DNA of 64,000 nt from an uncultured Prevotella sp. (GTDB lineage Bacteria > Bacteroidota > Bacteroidia > Bacteroidales > Bacteroidaceae), in the NCBI GenBank assembly GCA_900540375.1, contig UQFS01000018.1, positions 4,656-68,655 of the forward strand, written 5' to 3'. The notes under the pieces are model-generated. The model worked only from the letters and a program-made list of their open reading frames with translations. It did not search any database and was not told the origin of the DNA. Shown in pieces: positions 34,801-43,244 of the stretch. Numbering within the stretch: the first letter of the stretch is position 1; each line of letters opens with the position of its first letter. A program made the translations under genes and the position numbers.

Positions 34801-35797
34801 CTATGCGGTAAGTGAGGATGCTGTTGGTTTTGTTGTAAAACTGAAAGAGGCCCTTACCATCGGTTCCGGCCCAAAGGATGCCTTGTGTACCAAAACAGAG
34901 GGCGGTGATGCCCGTGCCGTTCATGTAGTGACCTGTGGGCTTGTGCCGCGCAAAGAGATAATAGCCGTCAGTGGTTGCCACTGCCATTTGTCCAGCTTTG
35001 GCACTGACAGCAGTCAGCGTACCGTCAATCATGATGCCGATGCGCTGCAGGCCAAGGCTGCCGGTCAGCCGGAATATCTCCTTAACCATTTGCACATACC
35101 CATGGCCCTGACGGTCGAAAACCGTCAATCCCACACGGCGCGCCCGGCGCATAAGCCGGAGCTGACATTGTGCCGTCAGTGCGTACTCGCTCATCCAGTG
35201 ATCGGTAACGAGGATCAAGTGATTGCGGTCTGAAAAGCTCATTTGCCTGACGCTTTCACGGGGAGCGCCGGTCATCGGCATAGAGTCAAACGATTGTCTC
35301 TCCCGATTGAATCTCAACAACCTCCCTCCGTCACGGCAAGCCAAGAGAAGACCGTCTCCATTGTAGGCGCAGTGAAAAGACTTCTCCGCATAACCTCTTC
35401 TTGAAGTTCCATTGTCAAGATAGTATCTGCGGAAGGTGCCTGTGCGACGGTCAAGCCGGTTGATGCCCATATCGGTCACAACCCAAAGGTAAGTATAATC
35501 CTCTTCAATGATGTTTCTCACGACTGGGTTGGACAGCGTGGTAGTGTCACGCGAGATGGCACGGTATTGCACGATGTGATTGCCGTCATACCTGTTGAGC
35601 CCGTCCCAGGTGCCTATCCACATGATGTCGTTGCCATCCTGGAAAATGACATTCACGGAGCTGTTGCTCATCCCGTTGTTGTTGTCTATGTGGACATAGC
35701 TCCAAACGCCCGCCGCGACGGCTATTGTAATGCCTGCCACGACGGCCACAGCCATGGTTATGGTCACGAGCTTGGTAAAAGGTATTCGATCCATCAT
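31862..35797 (-). CDS. Hybrid two-component-system-type regulator (HTCS) lacking phosphorelay residues
   Basis: This 1311-residue protein has the HTCS order. An N-terminal signal anchor leads into a periplasmic double beta-propeller of Reg_prop repeats (MWIGTWDGLNRYDG, LWVGTSQGLCYLDE), then a Y_Y_Y-type domain and a membrane helix near residue 780 (WWAVVAYIVLLSVLIRSVYL). A histidine-kinase-like region, a receiver-like domain near 1060-1170 and a C-terminal AraC-type HTH (QLAKDMAISRSQLYRKM) follow. It is divergent from the GH130-SusD operon and so its likely sensor. In the kinase, the usual SHEFRTPL reads TRAFSGNI, with Arg for the phospho-accepting His. The receiver Asp (SDVMMP) is Glu in CELSGQ, and Lys of KPF is Arg in ERPF. 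Confidence 0.92.
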   Translation of the reverse strand: MMDRIPFTKLVTITMAVAVVAGITIAVAAGVWSYVHIDNNNGMSNSSVNVIFQDGNDIMWIGTWDGLNRYDGNHIVQYRAISRDTTTLSNPVVRNIIEEDYTYLWVVTDMGINRLDRRTGTFRRYYLDNGTSRRGYAEKSFHCAYNGDGLLLACRDGGRLLRFNRERQSFDSMPMTGAPRESVRQMSFSDRNHLILVTDHWMSEYALTAQCQLRLMRRARRVGLTVFDRQGHGYVQMVKEIFRLTGSLGLQRIGIMIDGTLTAVSAKAGQMAVATTDGYYLFARHKPTGHYMNGTGITALCFGTQGILWAGTDGKGLFQFYNKTNSILTYRIGRHESAVRAITRMGRRMLVGTKGEGLFVYHMDKSDSLLLRQNINVGPGRTHNAVFALAPSLDSTRVWVGTDGVGLPFYAGDALYRMDLSRLRHGEAAQLRSIYSIVQSNDSTLFLGTSGHGVLRVRFSQNTITGIMSVSKLLPKTAAADIVYTQVLDGPYLWFGARESGLFRLDTRTMRCRHFTSSSTDGQLISNDVISLHKANDGKLWVGTSQGLCYLDESSGRDVFHWVGGSAPDGIMNVHNIQEDIRHNIWVSTSNGVCLVLNNLSTVNLTYRDGLQGNEFADGAGCAFDGGRLIYFGGTKGMNVIDVSAMHSGGTIPPLTLQEVTIDGKRTPTDKGIRLGLKAGSICFSFSIPDYINNDRCLLSYSLTSRTLFFTDEQPNRQMGSPDKTVTLNELPPGDYVLKVRQSNFSQQWASHCMEIPFHVDYPLWQRWWAVVAYIVLLSVLIRSVYLRKKRRLIRRHKRELEKQNERTREDIYHAKLRFFSSVTRAFSGNITQIFDALSNIRKNPSGDTDQDLSIIDQNIRSMSTHIRQISEIRSTEENLPLTPARVNLYDLVITSTENYVERMLKAGIFTEADETMRGMDVVTDRQTFTKALYYLLEYVFRNIADGSRLSIGAKVSGRTVEMVVDYQGSGPSEEELTEIFNSHKAVDQFENDQAGVGRIIGVTISNGLLKRLGGGLSITRSSEEDDHMQFHLSIEQMELLAMPQQQNDTVVDRIIRNKDKRVWLIKCDATMIDFSRRALGDQYDIVTSCLEETSGKGVAEEVDLIVCELSGQDYDFITRLRADLRTQYVPILAVCDEGARESYAEVLIMGVNTLIERPFTAQYFKTVVDHSVLDTQRMRDFSTSVSAYTQRFDALGLNEKDRKFIYQTVDTLRQHFSDESYTPDQLAKDMAISRSQLYRKMRELTKVSPGDFILEYRLIHAEMLLKTTELTVSEIINACGFCNRSFFYRAFGRRNHCLPMEFRKKETKIR

Positions 35798-35814
35798 TGT
35801 ATCTTTAGCTTCTG

Positions 35815-35822
35815 CAAAAATA
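35815..35822 (-). promoter_or_regulatory. Bacteroidetes -7 box for the HTCS gene
   Basis: TATTTTTG on the minus strand matches the consensus, 18 bp upstream of the HTCS start. Confidence 0.6.
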
Positions 35823-35893
35823 GTTTTTTTCTTTCAAAAGCCAACTACCCAATATGGTGAAATTAATCTGTTTTTGTATATATCAGTCTCAAA

Positions 35894-35990
35894 AGTGTAC
35901 ACTAAACGTCTAAAAGCTTTGGTTTGGACACATGTATACAACTTTGGAAATGCGGTACACACTTGATATATATCATTTGACTTACTTTTG
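35894..35990 (+). promoter_or_regulatory. Promoter and possible operator of the glycan-utilisation operon
   Basis: TACTTTTG (35983-35990) lies 34 bp upstream of the GH130 ATG, with CTTG about 18 bp upstream of it as a possible -33 box. Between this and the divergent HTCS promoter there is a palindrome AGTGTACACT (35894-35903) and a second GTACAC (35955-35960). These are candidate binding sites for the AraC-type domain of the HTCS. Confidence 0.5.
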
Positions 35991-36023
35991 CAACAGTCGA
36001 AACTGAACTAAAAACTTAGAATT

Positions 36024-37067
36024 ATGGACATAGCAAAAAGAAGCGCGCAGAACCCGATTCTGCGTCCGGCTGACTTCCAGCCGGCCATCAAGGGAATGGA
36101 GATAGCCTGCCTGCTCAATCCGGGCGTGTTCCGTCTGAACGGCAAAATCGGACTCATCATCCGTGTAGCTGAGCGCCCCCGTCAGCAAGAGGGAAAGGTG
36201 AGCTTCCCCGTCTATACCAAGGAAGGATTCAAGGTCATGGAGTTTGACAAGGATGACAAAGACCTGGACTTGTCCGACCCGCGTGTCATCAACTACAAAG
36301 GCCGTGACTATCTCACCACCCTGTCCTATTCCCGTCTCGTCTTCAGCGAGGATGGTGTTCACTTCTTCGAGGATGCCACCTACCCGCCTATATTCGGAAG
36401 CAGAGAGTCGGAGTCGTTCGGCATAGAGGACTGTCGTGTAGCCACAATGTCGGACGGCTATTACTTGACGTTTACCGAGGTCTCCCCTGTGGCAGTGGGT
36501 GTGGGCATGATGCACACCGAGGACTTCCGCCACTTCACCCATGAGGGCATGATATTCCCTCCCCACAACAAGGACTGCGCCCTCTTCGAACAGAAAATAG
36601 GAGACTTCTACTACGCCTTCCACCGTCCGAGCAGCCCTGAGCTTGGCGGCAACTACATGTGGTTGGCCGAGAGCCCGGACCGCATACATTGGGGACGGCA
36701 CACCTGCATAGCCACCACGCGCGAGGGCCATTTCGACAGTGCCCGGCTGGGTGCGGGAGCACCTCCCATCCGCACCCCGGAGGGATGGCTTGAGATTTAC
36801 CATGGGGCAACAGCGGACAACCGCTACTGCCTGGGTGCAATGCTTCTTGACCTCAACGACCCTGCGAAAGTGCTCGCCCGCACCGAAGAGCCCATCATGG
36901 AGCCTATAGCTCCTTATGAGCAGACAGGATTCTTCGGCAACGTGGTGTTCACCAACGGCCACATTGTCGAGGGCGACACCATTCACATCTACTATGGAGC
37001 AAGCGATGAGGTGATCTGCCAGGCAGACCTCTCCATCAGTGAGATTATGCAAATACTTAAACGATAA
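36024..37067 (+). CDS. GH130-family beta-mannoside phosphorylase/hydrolase
   Basis: This 347-residue protein has the five-bladed propeller pattern of GH130. The conserved catalytic region is FGIEDCR, with the acid Asp at about residue 136, followed by KDCALFEQKIGDFYYAFHRP and GAGAPPIRTPEGWLEIYHG. GH130 enzymes phosphorolyse or hydrolyse beta-linked mannosides. With no signal peptide it should act in the cytoplasm on oligosaccharides imported by the MFS permease encoded 6 bp downstream. Linkage specificity cannot be read from sequence alone. Confidence 0.9.
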   Translation: MDIAKRSAQNPILRPADFQPAIKGMEIACLLNPGVFRLNGKIGLIIRVAERPRQQEGKVSFPVYTKEGFKVMEFDKDDKDLDLSDPRVINYKGRDYLTTLSYSRLVFSEDGVHFFEDATYPPIFGSRESESFGIEDCRVATMSDGYYLTFTEVSPVAVGVGMMHTEDFRHFTHEGMIFPPHNKDCALFEQKIGDFYYAFHRPSSPELGGNYMWLAESPDRIHWGRHTCIATTREGHFDSARLGAGAPPIRTPEGWLEIYHGATADNRYCLGAMLLDLNDPAKVLARTEEPIMEPIAPYEQTGFFGNVVFTNGHIVEGDTIHIYYGASDEVICQADLSISEIMQILKR

Positions 37068-37073
37068 TTTAAA

Positions 37074-38339
37074 ATGGGCCTAATAAAAGAGATACGATTC
37101 TTCCGCAGTCAGGATTACAACATGCAGGTGCTGCTCCTGACCGTAATGATCTATGCCTTCGTACTGCCGGTGGTGGAGGTCTTCGCGGGAGCATACGTCA
37201 TGCGCAACACCAATGACCCTGCCTTGGTGGCCTATTACCAGTTGGCTATGTACTGCGGTGTGGTCACCACCTCGCTGGTCAACGGCCTGCTGCTGAAGTT
37301 CATCAATGTGAAAGTGATTTACAGCGGTGGCATCTTGGTGAGCGCCGTGTCGCTGGGCGGCATGATGCTGGTCAAGGACTTGGGTCTGGTGGAGCTGGGC
37401 CTGGCTGGATTCCTGCTTGGAGCCGCCTCGGGATTCTTCTGGACCAACCGCTACCTGCTCTCCCTCTACAACACCAATGACAGCAACCGCAACTATTACT
37501 TTGGCTTGGAGTCGTTTTTCTTCTCCATCGCCAACATCACCGTACCCCTGGTGATAGGAGCATTCATCGGCGGGCTTGACGGTAGGACGGTCCTTGGAAT
37601 AACCTTCAACGCCAACCTGTGCTACAAGATTGTCATGGGCTGCGTCTTCGTCATAGCCTGTCTGGCAGTATGGGTGTTGAGTCACGGCCACTTTGTGATG
37701 CCAGCCGACACGCGCTTCATGCACATCCACTTCTGCCGGCTCTGGCACAAGATGCTCACATTGGCAGCTCTGAAGGGCATGGTGCAGGGGTTCCTGGTCA
37801 CCGCGCCCGCCATCCTGGTCATGCGGTTCATCGGCAACGAGGGTGCTCTTGGCACCATCCAAGGCCTGAGCGGTATAGCCACGGCCATCATCGTCTATCT
37901 GTTGGGGCGGCTGGCCCGGCCACAGGACCGACTTTGGATTTGTTTCGTCAGTGTGGTCGTATTCTTCATCGGCACGCTGGCCAACGGCATGCTCTTCAGC
38001 GCGGTCGGCGTGCTCACCTTCGTGGTCTGCAAGGTGTTTTTCCAGCCGCTCTTCGACTTGGCCTACTACCCCGTGATGATGAAGTGCATTGACGTGGTGG
38101 CCAACATTGAGAAGCGCAACAAGTACACCTACATCATGACTCATGAGGTGGGGCTCTTCTTAGGCAGGTTCTTAGGTTTGGCCCTGTTTATCCTGCTCGA
38201 CTATAAGATATCTCAGGAGTTTGCGTTGAAATTTGCGCTCATCATCGTGGCCGGCCTCCAGCTCCTTGCGGTGCCTTTGGCCAAGAACATCACCAAATGC
38301 TCTGACACCTGGCTCGCCTCACACCAGATGAATGACTGA
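37074..38339 (+). CDS. MFS-type sugar permease
   Basis: This 421-residue inner-membrane protein has about 12 hydrophobic segments, arranged as 6 + 6 around a basic central loop near residues 210-225. It begins 6 bp after the GH130 gene, so it is translationally linked. Permeases in this position in Bacteroidetes loci carry the disaccharide or oligosaccharide substrate of the adjacent phosphorylase. I do not see a motif that fixes the substrate. Confidence 0.88.
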   Translation: MGLIKEIRFFRSQDYNMQVLLLTVMIYAFVLPVVEVFAGAYVMRNTNDPALVAYYQLAMYCGVVTTSLVNGLLLKFINVKVIYSGGILVSAVSLGGMMLVKDLGLVELGLAGFLLGAASGFFWTNRYLLSLYNTNDSNRNYYFGLESFFFSIANITVPLVIGAFIGGLDGRTVLGITFNANLCYKIVMGCVFVIACLAVWVLSHGHFVMPADTRFMHIHFCRLWHKMLTLAALKGMVQGFLVTAPAILVMRFIGNEGALGTIQGLSGIATAIIVYLLGRLARPQDRLWICFVSVVVFFIGTLANGMLFSAVGVLTFVVCKVFFQPLFDLAYYPVMMKCIDVVANIEKRNKYTYIMTHEVGLFLGRFLGLALFILLDYKISQEFALKFALIIVAGLQLLAVPLAKNITKCSDTWLASHQMND

Positions 38340-38369
38340 GCCACTTGAAAATTGGAAATAACTAAAAAA

Positions 38370-40130
38370 ATGAATATGAGAAAGAATCTATTCTTGACAT
38401 TTGCGCTCATGAGTGCCTTCACCCTGAGCATGACGGGTGCTTCCGCAGGCAATGTCAACTACGGAAGGCCTGTCAGGCAAGTAGCCATACAGCGGGTGGA
38501 GTCAATGCCCGACCTGCCCGAAAGCTACCGCATGATAGACTGGAAGACCAAGACCCGCGGCTTCGATGCCTACGTCTTCAATTGGCACAACGATGGGAAG
38601 CTCGGTCCCTTCATCTGGCTCGATGACCATCGCCGCAACATCAATCAGACCACCTTTGGCTTCTACACAGCAGTGGCTGACGTGCGCCAGGGTCCCAACC
38701 ACAACAATGGCGAGTTCCACGAGGCACTGACCTCACTCTGTGCCATCCTGGGGGCTGGGCTTGTGGGCATAGATAAGACGAGCCAGGACGGCTACAACTA
38801 TGTGAAGATGGTGCAGAACTATTTCAACCGGGACAATGGTTGGAACATCATGATGAACAACACCAATCCGCAGGTGGCCAATCTCGGTGGAGGCTATGGA
38901 CGCGACTGGTGGTACGACGTGCTGCCCAACGCACTCTACTATGCGGTGAGCGACGTCTTCCCCGGTGTGAGCGGGGCCGACAGCATCATGCACTGCATCG
39001 CCGAACAGTTTACCAAGGCCGACTCGGTGCTCAACGGCAACTATGACTACTCCTATTTTGACTATGGCAAGATGCGTGGCGGTCGCAGTCAGATACCTTT
39101 CCAGCAGGATGCCGCCGGCGGACATGCCTATGTGCTGCTCTGCGCTTACCACAAGTTTGGCGACCCGCGTTACCTGCTCCACAGCGAGCGTGCCATTGAG
39201 GCGCTGCTCTCACAAAAGGAGAGCCGCTTCTATGAGGCCCTGCTTCCCCTGGGAGCTTATACGGCAGCTTACCTCAACGGCACCCATGGCAAGCACTACG
39301 ATGTGGGCAAACTGCTCGACTGGGTCTTCGACGGTTGCAAGAGTCCGACGGGGCGTACCGGCTGGGGCATCATCACCGGCAAGTGGGGGAACTATGATGT
39401 CAGCGGGCTCCAGGGCAGCACCACCGACAATGGCGGCTACGCCTTCCTGATGAACAGCATCAAGCCCCTTTGGCCCTTTGTGCCCCTGGTGAAGTATGCG
39501 CCACAATACGCCGCTGCCATCGGCAAGTGGGCTCTCAACGACGCCAGCGCCTGCAGGCTGTTCTTCCCTGGCTACATCGACGAGAGCAACCAGTGGGCAG
39601 CTGAGTACAAGGACATCACCCACAATCAAATAGCCTACGAGGGCCTGCGCAAGGCCGACGACTATGGCATGCATTGGCTTCTAGGTGTGTCGCCTGTGGC
39701 CATTGGCGACGGGTCCAAATGGATAGCCGGCAATCCCACGCTCAGCATGTTCAGCGTCTACAGCACCGCACCCATTGGCATCCTCGGCGGCATTGTCGAC
39801 ACGACTGACGTGAGAGGCATTCTCCGCCTCGACTGCAATGCCACCGACTTCTATGCCCCGCGCCCCTACCCCACCTATCTGGTCTATAATCCTTATGCAG
39901 TGGACAAGTCCATCACCTGGAAGGGCAAAGGCACGTGTGACCTCTTTGATGTGGTGGCCAAGGAGTATGTGGCACGAGGCTTGCGTCGCGGCCAGCGCAT
40001 CAGCATCCCCGCCAAAGGCGCACGCCTCATCTATGAGCTGCCCGCAGGCACAAGAATCAGCAAGAAGGGTGGCCGCATCATCGCCGGCAAGGGCAATGTC
40101 ATTCTATACGGCCCAGGCTCCAGAAAGTAA
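38370..40130 (+). CDS. Exported putative (alpha/alpha)-toroid glycan-active protein
   Basis: The start at 38370 is chosen over an upstream TTG; 38376 is an equal alternative. The N-terminus (NLFLTFALMSAFTLSMTGASA) is a signal peptide without a lipobox, so the 586-residue protein is probably periplasmic. It is rich in aromatic and helix-turn segments such as NLGGGYGRDWWYDVLPNALY and QIPFQQDAAGGHAYVLLCAY, which suggest an (alpha/alpha)-toroid fold as in many glycoside hydrolases, epimerases and lyases. A beta-sandwich-like C-terminus (GKGTCDLFDVVAKEYVARGL) follows. I do not recognise the family. It lies in the operon between the permease and SusC. Confidence 0.85.
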   Translation: MNMRKNLFLTFALMSAFTLSMTGASAGNVNYGRPVRQVAIQRVESMPDLPESYRMIDWKTKTRGFDAYVFNWHNDGKLGPFIWLDDHRRNINQTTFGFYTAVADVRQGPNHNNGEFHEALTSLCAILGAGLVGIDKTSQDGYNYVKMVQNYFNRDNGWNIMMNNTNPQVANLGGGYGRDWWYDVLPNALYYAVSDVFPGVSGADSIMHCIAEQFTKADSVLNGNYDYSYFDYGKMRGGRSQIPFQQDAAGGHAYVLLCAYHKFGDPRYLLHSERAIEALLSQKESRFYEALLPLGAYTAAYLNGTHGKHYDVGKLLDWVFDGCKSPTGRTGWGIITGKWGNYDVSGLQGSTTDNGGYAFLMNSIKPLWPFVPLVKYAPQYAAAIGKWALNDASACRLFFPGYIDESNQWAAEYKDITHNQIAYEGLRKADDYGMHWLLGVSPVAIGDGSKWIAGNPTLSMFSVYSTAPIGILGGIVDTTDVRGILRLDCNATDFYAPRPYPTYLVYNPYAVDKSITWKGKGTCDLFDVVAKEYVARGLRRGQRISIPAKGARLIYELPAGTRISKKGGRIIAGKGNVILYGPGSRK

Positions 40131-40168
40131 ATAATAGCAATAGAAAATCCTAATAAACACCAACCAAT

Positions 40169-43100
40169 ATGCAAAAGAAAGTCATTACAATGGCACTCGC
40201 CCTTGGCATCTCGGCTACAGCCTTTGCCCAGTCGGGTAAGACCATCAGCGGCACTGTCTACGATGGTAGCACGGGAGAGCCCCTCATCGGCGCTACAGTG
40301 CGTGAGGCCGGTACGTCAAACGGCACCGTGACCGATGCCGACGGGCACTTCCAGCTCAGTGTCAGCTCCAATCAGATCACAGTCTCTTATGTGGGTTACG
40401 AGACCTCGCAGGTCAAGACGGCCAAGGCCGGCAACTACGAGGTGAGGCTGGCTGCCGACAACACCATCAACGAGGTGGTGGTCGTGGGCTATGGCACCCA
40501 GCGCAAGAGTGACCTCACCGGCTCACTGGCCTCGGTCAGCTCCAAGGACTTCAAGGACTATGCCACGTCCAATGTGTCCAACCTCATTGCCGACAAGGCC
40601 GCCGGTGTGTATGTCTCCACGGCCTCGGGCCAGCCGGGTGAGGATGCCGTGGTGCGTGTCCGCGGCTTGGGAACAGTCAATGACAACAGCCCGCTCTATG
40701 TGGTCGACGGGCAGTTTATGGACAACATCAGCTCCATCAACCCGGCCGACATTGACCGCATAGAGGTGCTCAAGGACGCTTCGGCCACCGCCATCTATGG
40801 ATCACGCGGTTCCAACGGTGTCATCCTCATCACCACCAAGGGCGGACTGAGTGGCCAGACCTCGGTCACCCTGGACGCCTCCGTGGGATGGAGAAGCAGC
40901 TACAAGGCTCTGGACATGATGAACAGCAAGCAATATTACGAGTTCATCACCACCGCCTATGCTAATGAGCCCAGCTTTGACAAGCAGAAATTCACCAATC
41001 AGTACAACAAGGCCTATGACACCAACTGGTGGGATGAGGTGACCCGTGCGGCATTCAACCAGAACTACAACCTCAGCGTGCGCACCGGAACCGACAAGTC
41101 GCGCACGGCACTGAGCCTGGGCTATGTGGACGAGGAGGGCTCGCTCATCTGCACTGACTTCAGCCGAATCACCGCACGCCTCAATCAGGAGTACGACATC
41201 AACAAGTACATCACCGTGGGCGCCACTATCAACATAGCCAGCATGAAGAAAAAGGACGCCAGCGCACTGGCGCAATTCGACCAGATACAAAAGGCCGACC
41301 CCTTCACGCCTGTCATCAACCCGCTCGTCCAGCCCGGATCGGAAAACTATGAGTACAACAAGTATGCGCCCACCGAGTGGTCGTGGGACCCCAATCCCGT
41401 CTCGCGGCTCAAGCTCATCGACTCGCGCCACAACTACTTCAATGCCTTTGGCAACGTGTTTGCACAGGTCAATCTCACTCGTGACCTGCACTACCGCTTC
41501 CAGTTCAGCTTTGAGCACGACAACGACACCTACAAGTCGTTCACGCCCGTCTACACCTCCATATTCTCCGATGACAACCTGGCCAACATGCAGAGCAAGT
41601 CGAACACTTACACGCAGTTTACCAACAACACCAGCTGGGTGAAGAACTACATGGTGGAGAACCGGCTCAACTACACACACGACTTCGGCAAGCACCATCT
41701 CGACGTCATGGGGGCCATCACCTATGAGAAAAACAACAGCGAGGGCATCAACGCCTACAAGCACACGGCCATTGGCAACGATGAGGCCTACCGCGTGCTC
41801 GACGCCCAGACACTGGGCGACCGCACCTCTGGCGGGCGCACGCAGACATCCATGATGTCCTATCTCGGCCGCGTCAACTATGCCTACGCCGACCGCTATC
41901 TGGCCACGGTCAACTTCCGTGCCGACGGATCCTCACGCTTCGCCAAGCACAACCGCTGGGGCTACTTCCCCTCCTTCTCTCTGGGATGGCGCATCAGCTC
42001 TGAGCCCTTCTTCCAGAAGTCGGCTCTCACCTCTTGGGTCGACAATCTGAAGCTTAGGGCCGGATGGGGACAGAACGGCAACCAGCGCATCGACGCGCAG
42101 GCACCCCTGACGCTCATCGCCACCGACGCTGAGAAGAAGTGGTGGTTTGGCCACGGATTCGTCACCGGATACGTACCTTCCTATCAGGGTAATTCTGACA
42201 TCAAATGGGAAACATCCGAGCAGACCAACATCGGACTTGACATGACCCTCCTGCACAACACCCTTGACATGAGCTTCGACTACTACATCAAGAAGACCAA
42301 GGACATGCTGCTGCAGAATCCCGTGCCCTCCTTTGGCGGCTATCCCAATAGCCCCTTTGTCAACGCCGGTGACGTGCGCAACAACGGTTTCGAGTTTGTG
42401 GCCAACTACCACAACCATGCGGGCGACTTCAACTACCACGCCAGCATCAACCTCTCCACCTACAAGACCAAGGTGACACGGCTCACCCAGGACTATCTCA
42501 CGGGAGCTGTCAGCCGCATCTATGTGGGAGGACCCATGGGCCGCTTCTGGGGCTACAAGCAGATTGGCATCTTCCAGAGCCAGGAGGAGATAGACAATTA
42601 TGTGGACGCCGACGGCGTGAAGTACCAGCCCAATGCCCATCCGGGCGACTTCAAGTTTGCCAAGCTGGGCGACGACAAGGGTGAAATCAACGATGAGGAG
42701 GACCGTACATTCATCGGCGACCCCAACCCCGACCTCATCTATGGCTTCAATCTCGGATTCGAATGGAAGGGCTTCGACTTCAGCGCCGCCTTCCAGGGCA
42801 CGCTCGGCAACGACATCTACAATGTGGACAAAGGTACACTCTCGGTGCCCGGCACGCAGAACGCCCTCGCCGACGCACTGACCAAGGCCTGGAGACAGGA
42901 AGGTGACACCGGTGCCAAGTGGCCCCGCATCACCACCAACAACGACAACAACAACTGGCGCGTGTCCTCGTTCATGGTCGAGGACGGCTCCTACCTGCGT
43001 CTTCAAAACTTCCAGGTGGGCTACACCCTCCCCATGAGCCTCATGGCCAAGCTGCGCTATGTCAAGACGGCGCGTCTCTACTTCTCGGCCCAGAACCTCT

Positions 43101-43228
43101 TCACCATCACGGGCTACAGCGGCCTCGACCCAGACCTGGGTACCACCAGCGCTCTTAACCTCGGCTATGACAACGTGCGCTATCCATCATCAAGGACATT
43201 TATGTTTGGTGTCAATCTAACTTTCTAA
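40169..43228 (+). CDS. SusC-like TonB-dependent outer-membrane transporter
   Basis: This 1019-residue protein has a signal peptide (ISATAFAQS), an N-terminal carboxypeptidase-regulatory-like domain (ISGTVYDGSTGEPLIGATV), a TonB-box-like stretch EVVVVGYGTQRKSDLTG, and a plug domain containing DIDRIEVLKDASATAIYGS. A 22-strand-type barrel ends MFGVNLTF. It imports oligosaccharides across the outer membrane, working with the SusD-like lipoprotein encoded 16 bp downstream. The codons here are visibly richer in third-position C than in the flanking housekeeping genes. Confidence 0.97.
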   Translation: MQKKVITMALALGISATAFAQSGKTISGTVYDGSTGEPLIGATVREAGTSNGTVTDADGHFQLSVSSNQITVSYVGYETSQVKTAKAGNYEVRLAADNTINEVVVVGYGTQRKSDLTGSLASVSSKDFKDYATSNVSNLIADKAAGVYVSTASGQPGEDAVVRVRGLGTVNDNSPLYVVDGQFMDNISSINPADIDRIEVLKDASATAIYGSRGSNGVILITTKGGLSGQTSVTLDASVGWRSSYKALDMMNSKQYYEFITTAYANEPSFDKQKFTNQYNKAYDTNWWDEVTRAAFNQNYNLSVRTGTDKSRTALSLGYVDEEGSLICTDFSRITARLNQEYDINKYITVGATINIASMKKKDASALAQFDQIQKADPFTPVINPLVQPGSENYEYNKYAPTEWSWDPNPVSRLKLIDSRHNYFNAFGNVFAQVNLTRDLHYRFQFSFEHDNDTYKSFTPVYTSIFSDDNLANMQSKSNTYTQFTNNTSWVKNYMVENRLNYTHDFGKHHLDVMGAITYEKNNSEGINAYKHTAIGNDEAYRVLDAQTLGDRTSGGRTQTSMMSYLGRVNYAYADRYLATVNFRADGSSRFAKHNRWGYFPSFSLGWRISSEPFFQKSALTSWVDNLKLRAGWGQNGNQRIDAQAPLTLIATDAEKKWWFGHGFVTGYVPSYQGNSDIKWETSEQTNIGLDMTLLHNTLDMSFDYYIKKTKDMLLQNPVPSFGGYPNSPFVNAGDVRNNGFEFVANYHNHAGDFNYHASINLSTYKTKVTRLTQDYLTGAVSRIYVGGPMGRFWGYKQIGIFQSQEEIDNYVDADGVKYQPNAHPGDFKFAKLGDDKGEINDEEDRTFIGDPNPDLIYGFNLGFEWKGFDFSAAFQGTLGNDIYNVDKGTLSVPGTQNALADALTKAWRQEGDTGAKWPRITTNNDNNNWRVSSFMVEDGSYLRLQNFQVGYTLPMSLMAKLRYVKTARLYFSAQNLFTITGYSGLDPDLGTTSALNLGYDNVRYPSSRTFMFGVNLTF

Positions 43229-43244
43229 ACATCGTAGGAACATT

